Assembly: GCA_916613615.1 (NCBI GenBank)
Contig: OU744723.1
Location: 62,504,239-62,568,238, forward strand
DNA length: 64,000 nucleotides
Reading direction: 5' to 3'
From: Steromphala cineraria
Taxonomy: Eukaryota; Mollusca; Gastropoda; Trochida; Trochidae
Made by a program: the position numbers and the translations under genes. Below are positions 63,061 through 64,000 of the stretch, one piece after another. The notes under the pieces were generated by a model that did no database searches, was not told where the DNA came from, and was given only the letters and a program-made list of their open reading frames with translations. How positions within the stretch are numbered: the first letter of the stretch is position 1; each line of letters opens with the position of its first letter.

Positions 63061-64000
63061 GAATTAAGATGTTTTAATCAAACAACATATTCAATCAAAC
63101 AGGATGGTTGTTTTGTTCTCTCTTCACATTAACATGGGGAACATGACGATGGCATAACATAACAATCACTTAATATAAAAGACCTAGATGTAGTTTATAA
63201 TAGTTTTATGATGGTTATTAAAAGGCAAACAAAATTAGCTGCATGAATGTACCGGTATTGTTCACGCATTCAGTATATCACAATATAAACTAAAACTGAC
63301 CATTCAACTACAGTCGGGCCAGGGGATAAGCCATCTCTTCTGATTGCTCTTGTTCTTAATATACATAAAGAACTTAATTAAGCACCCCCCACTTTTTCAA
63401 ACAGAAATAAACGCTGCTAATAATACACAAAACAAATGTTCAGACAAACAATAAGGATGTTTTAAAAGAACAATCATCTAGAAGCCTGGAAACGAAAACT
63501 TAATGCGGTTTACAATTCACTGTCACTGAATAACTGGCTTTACAAAATGTTTGTATTTTTTAGTCAAAATCCAAGTTACCTTAAAATTGAAAATGAAAGT
63601 CAATATTTTTTTTGCTGCAATGTGATTATCATTGATCTTGAGTGAATTGATGACTTTTTAGCAAATAACCCCATAGCATAAGTCAATCTTTAAAGTGGTA
63701 TGAACCTTCAAAATCACAAAATTATCAAATATCGAATTTAAAGAAAACTGCACAAAGACTTAAATTGGTCACTGTCAAAGATAATGGAGAAGTGTTTAAT
63801 TAACAATTCAACTCAACGAATCTCAGATGTAGGATTGAAAGCTTTTTATCAATTTTTGATGAAAAAAGTACTGAAAATTCAATGTCTTGCTATCCTCTTA
63901 TCATGCATGATAAAAAGTGTTTTTGTATAAAATGTCAGCCAGGGATCAGCAATGTTATTTTTAATTCATAACATCCAAAGTTTAACGTGTAGTTTTTCCC
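63061..64000. other. No recognised feature
   Basis: AT-rich intergenic DNA to the right edge; no gene, element or array recognised. Confidence 0.4.

Overview
The window is AT-rich eukaryotic DNA with one split host gene, long satellite and minisatellite arrays, MITE-like elements and several decayed LINE retrotransposons. GT-AG introns, AATAAA poly(A) signals, a cysteine-rich EGF-type receptor and a repeat of the kind common in bivalve genomes (16384-16668) point to a marine invertebrate, most likely a mollusc and probably a bivalve. This assignment is inference. I see no tRNA, rRNA, CRISPR or prokaryotic operon.

Left part (1-12.7 kb). A 59-bp satellite (1 to about 3250, decaying to about 4245) lies in an intron of the only convincing host gene. 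The gene is the 3' part of a plus-strand, type I transmembrane receptor with EGF-like repeats. Its visible exons are 4539-4763 (phase 1-1, one EGF module), 6085-6681 (phase 1-1, several EGF modules), 7003-7111 (transmembrane helix) and 7549-11338 (cytoplasmic tail). The tail exon holds about 49 copies of a 60-bp unit encoding a 20-residue repeat. The array sits between two homologous tail segments, and the second is frameshifted. Poly(A) signals follow near 11628-11653.

Middle part (12.7-35 kb). No gene is convincing. The region holds segmental duplications (13.19-15.66 kb, 24.2-25.7 kb, 25.9-26.3 kb), a pair of TTAA-flanked MITEs present in only one of two duplicate copies, minisatellites of 42, 45 and 85 bp, a 1.8-kb purine-rich strand-asymmetric array with a second 0.46-kb copy, and a 48-51-bp satellite (27.95-32.96 kb) split by a 1.37-kb palindrome-rich insertion.

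Right part (35-62 kb). This is a graveyard of APE-type non-LTR retrotransposons from at least three families. Family C (35.5-40.25 kb, plus) is nearly complete, with three single-base frame breaks. Family B (40.5-43.24 kb, minus) has an open reverse transcriptase and a 2A-like N-terminus but has lost its endonuclease; a decayed plus-strand relative lies at 50.7-52.5 kb. Family A has four copies (47.4-48.13 plus; 48.75-48.95 minus; 52.78-55.69 minus; 56.2-61.87 plus). They share a GGCC stem-loop at the 3' end, and the last carries about 23 copies of a 64-bp repeat inside ORF1. LINE 3' ends with TCTG or TC microsatellite tails lie at 44.1-44.49 and 49.86-50.07 kb.

The most unusual structure is a family of nested palindromes (31475-31640, 45895-46061 and a diverged member at 30504-30650). 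They have conserved outer ends and a conserved hairpin loop, locus-specific but self-complementary arms, and direct ACTCGT repeats placed inside the stem.
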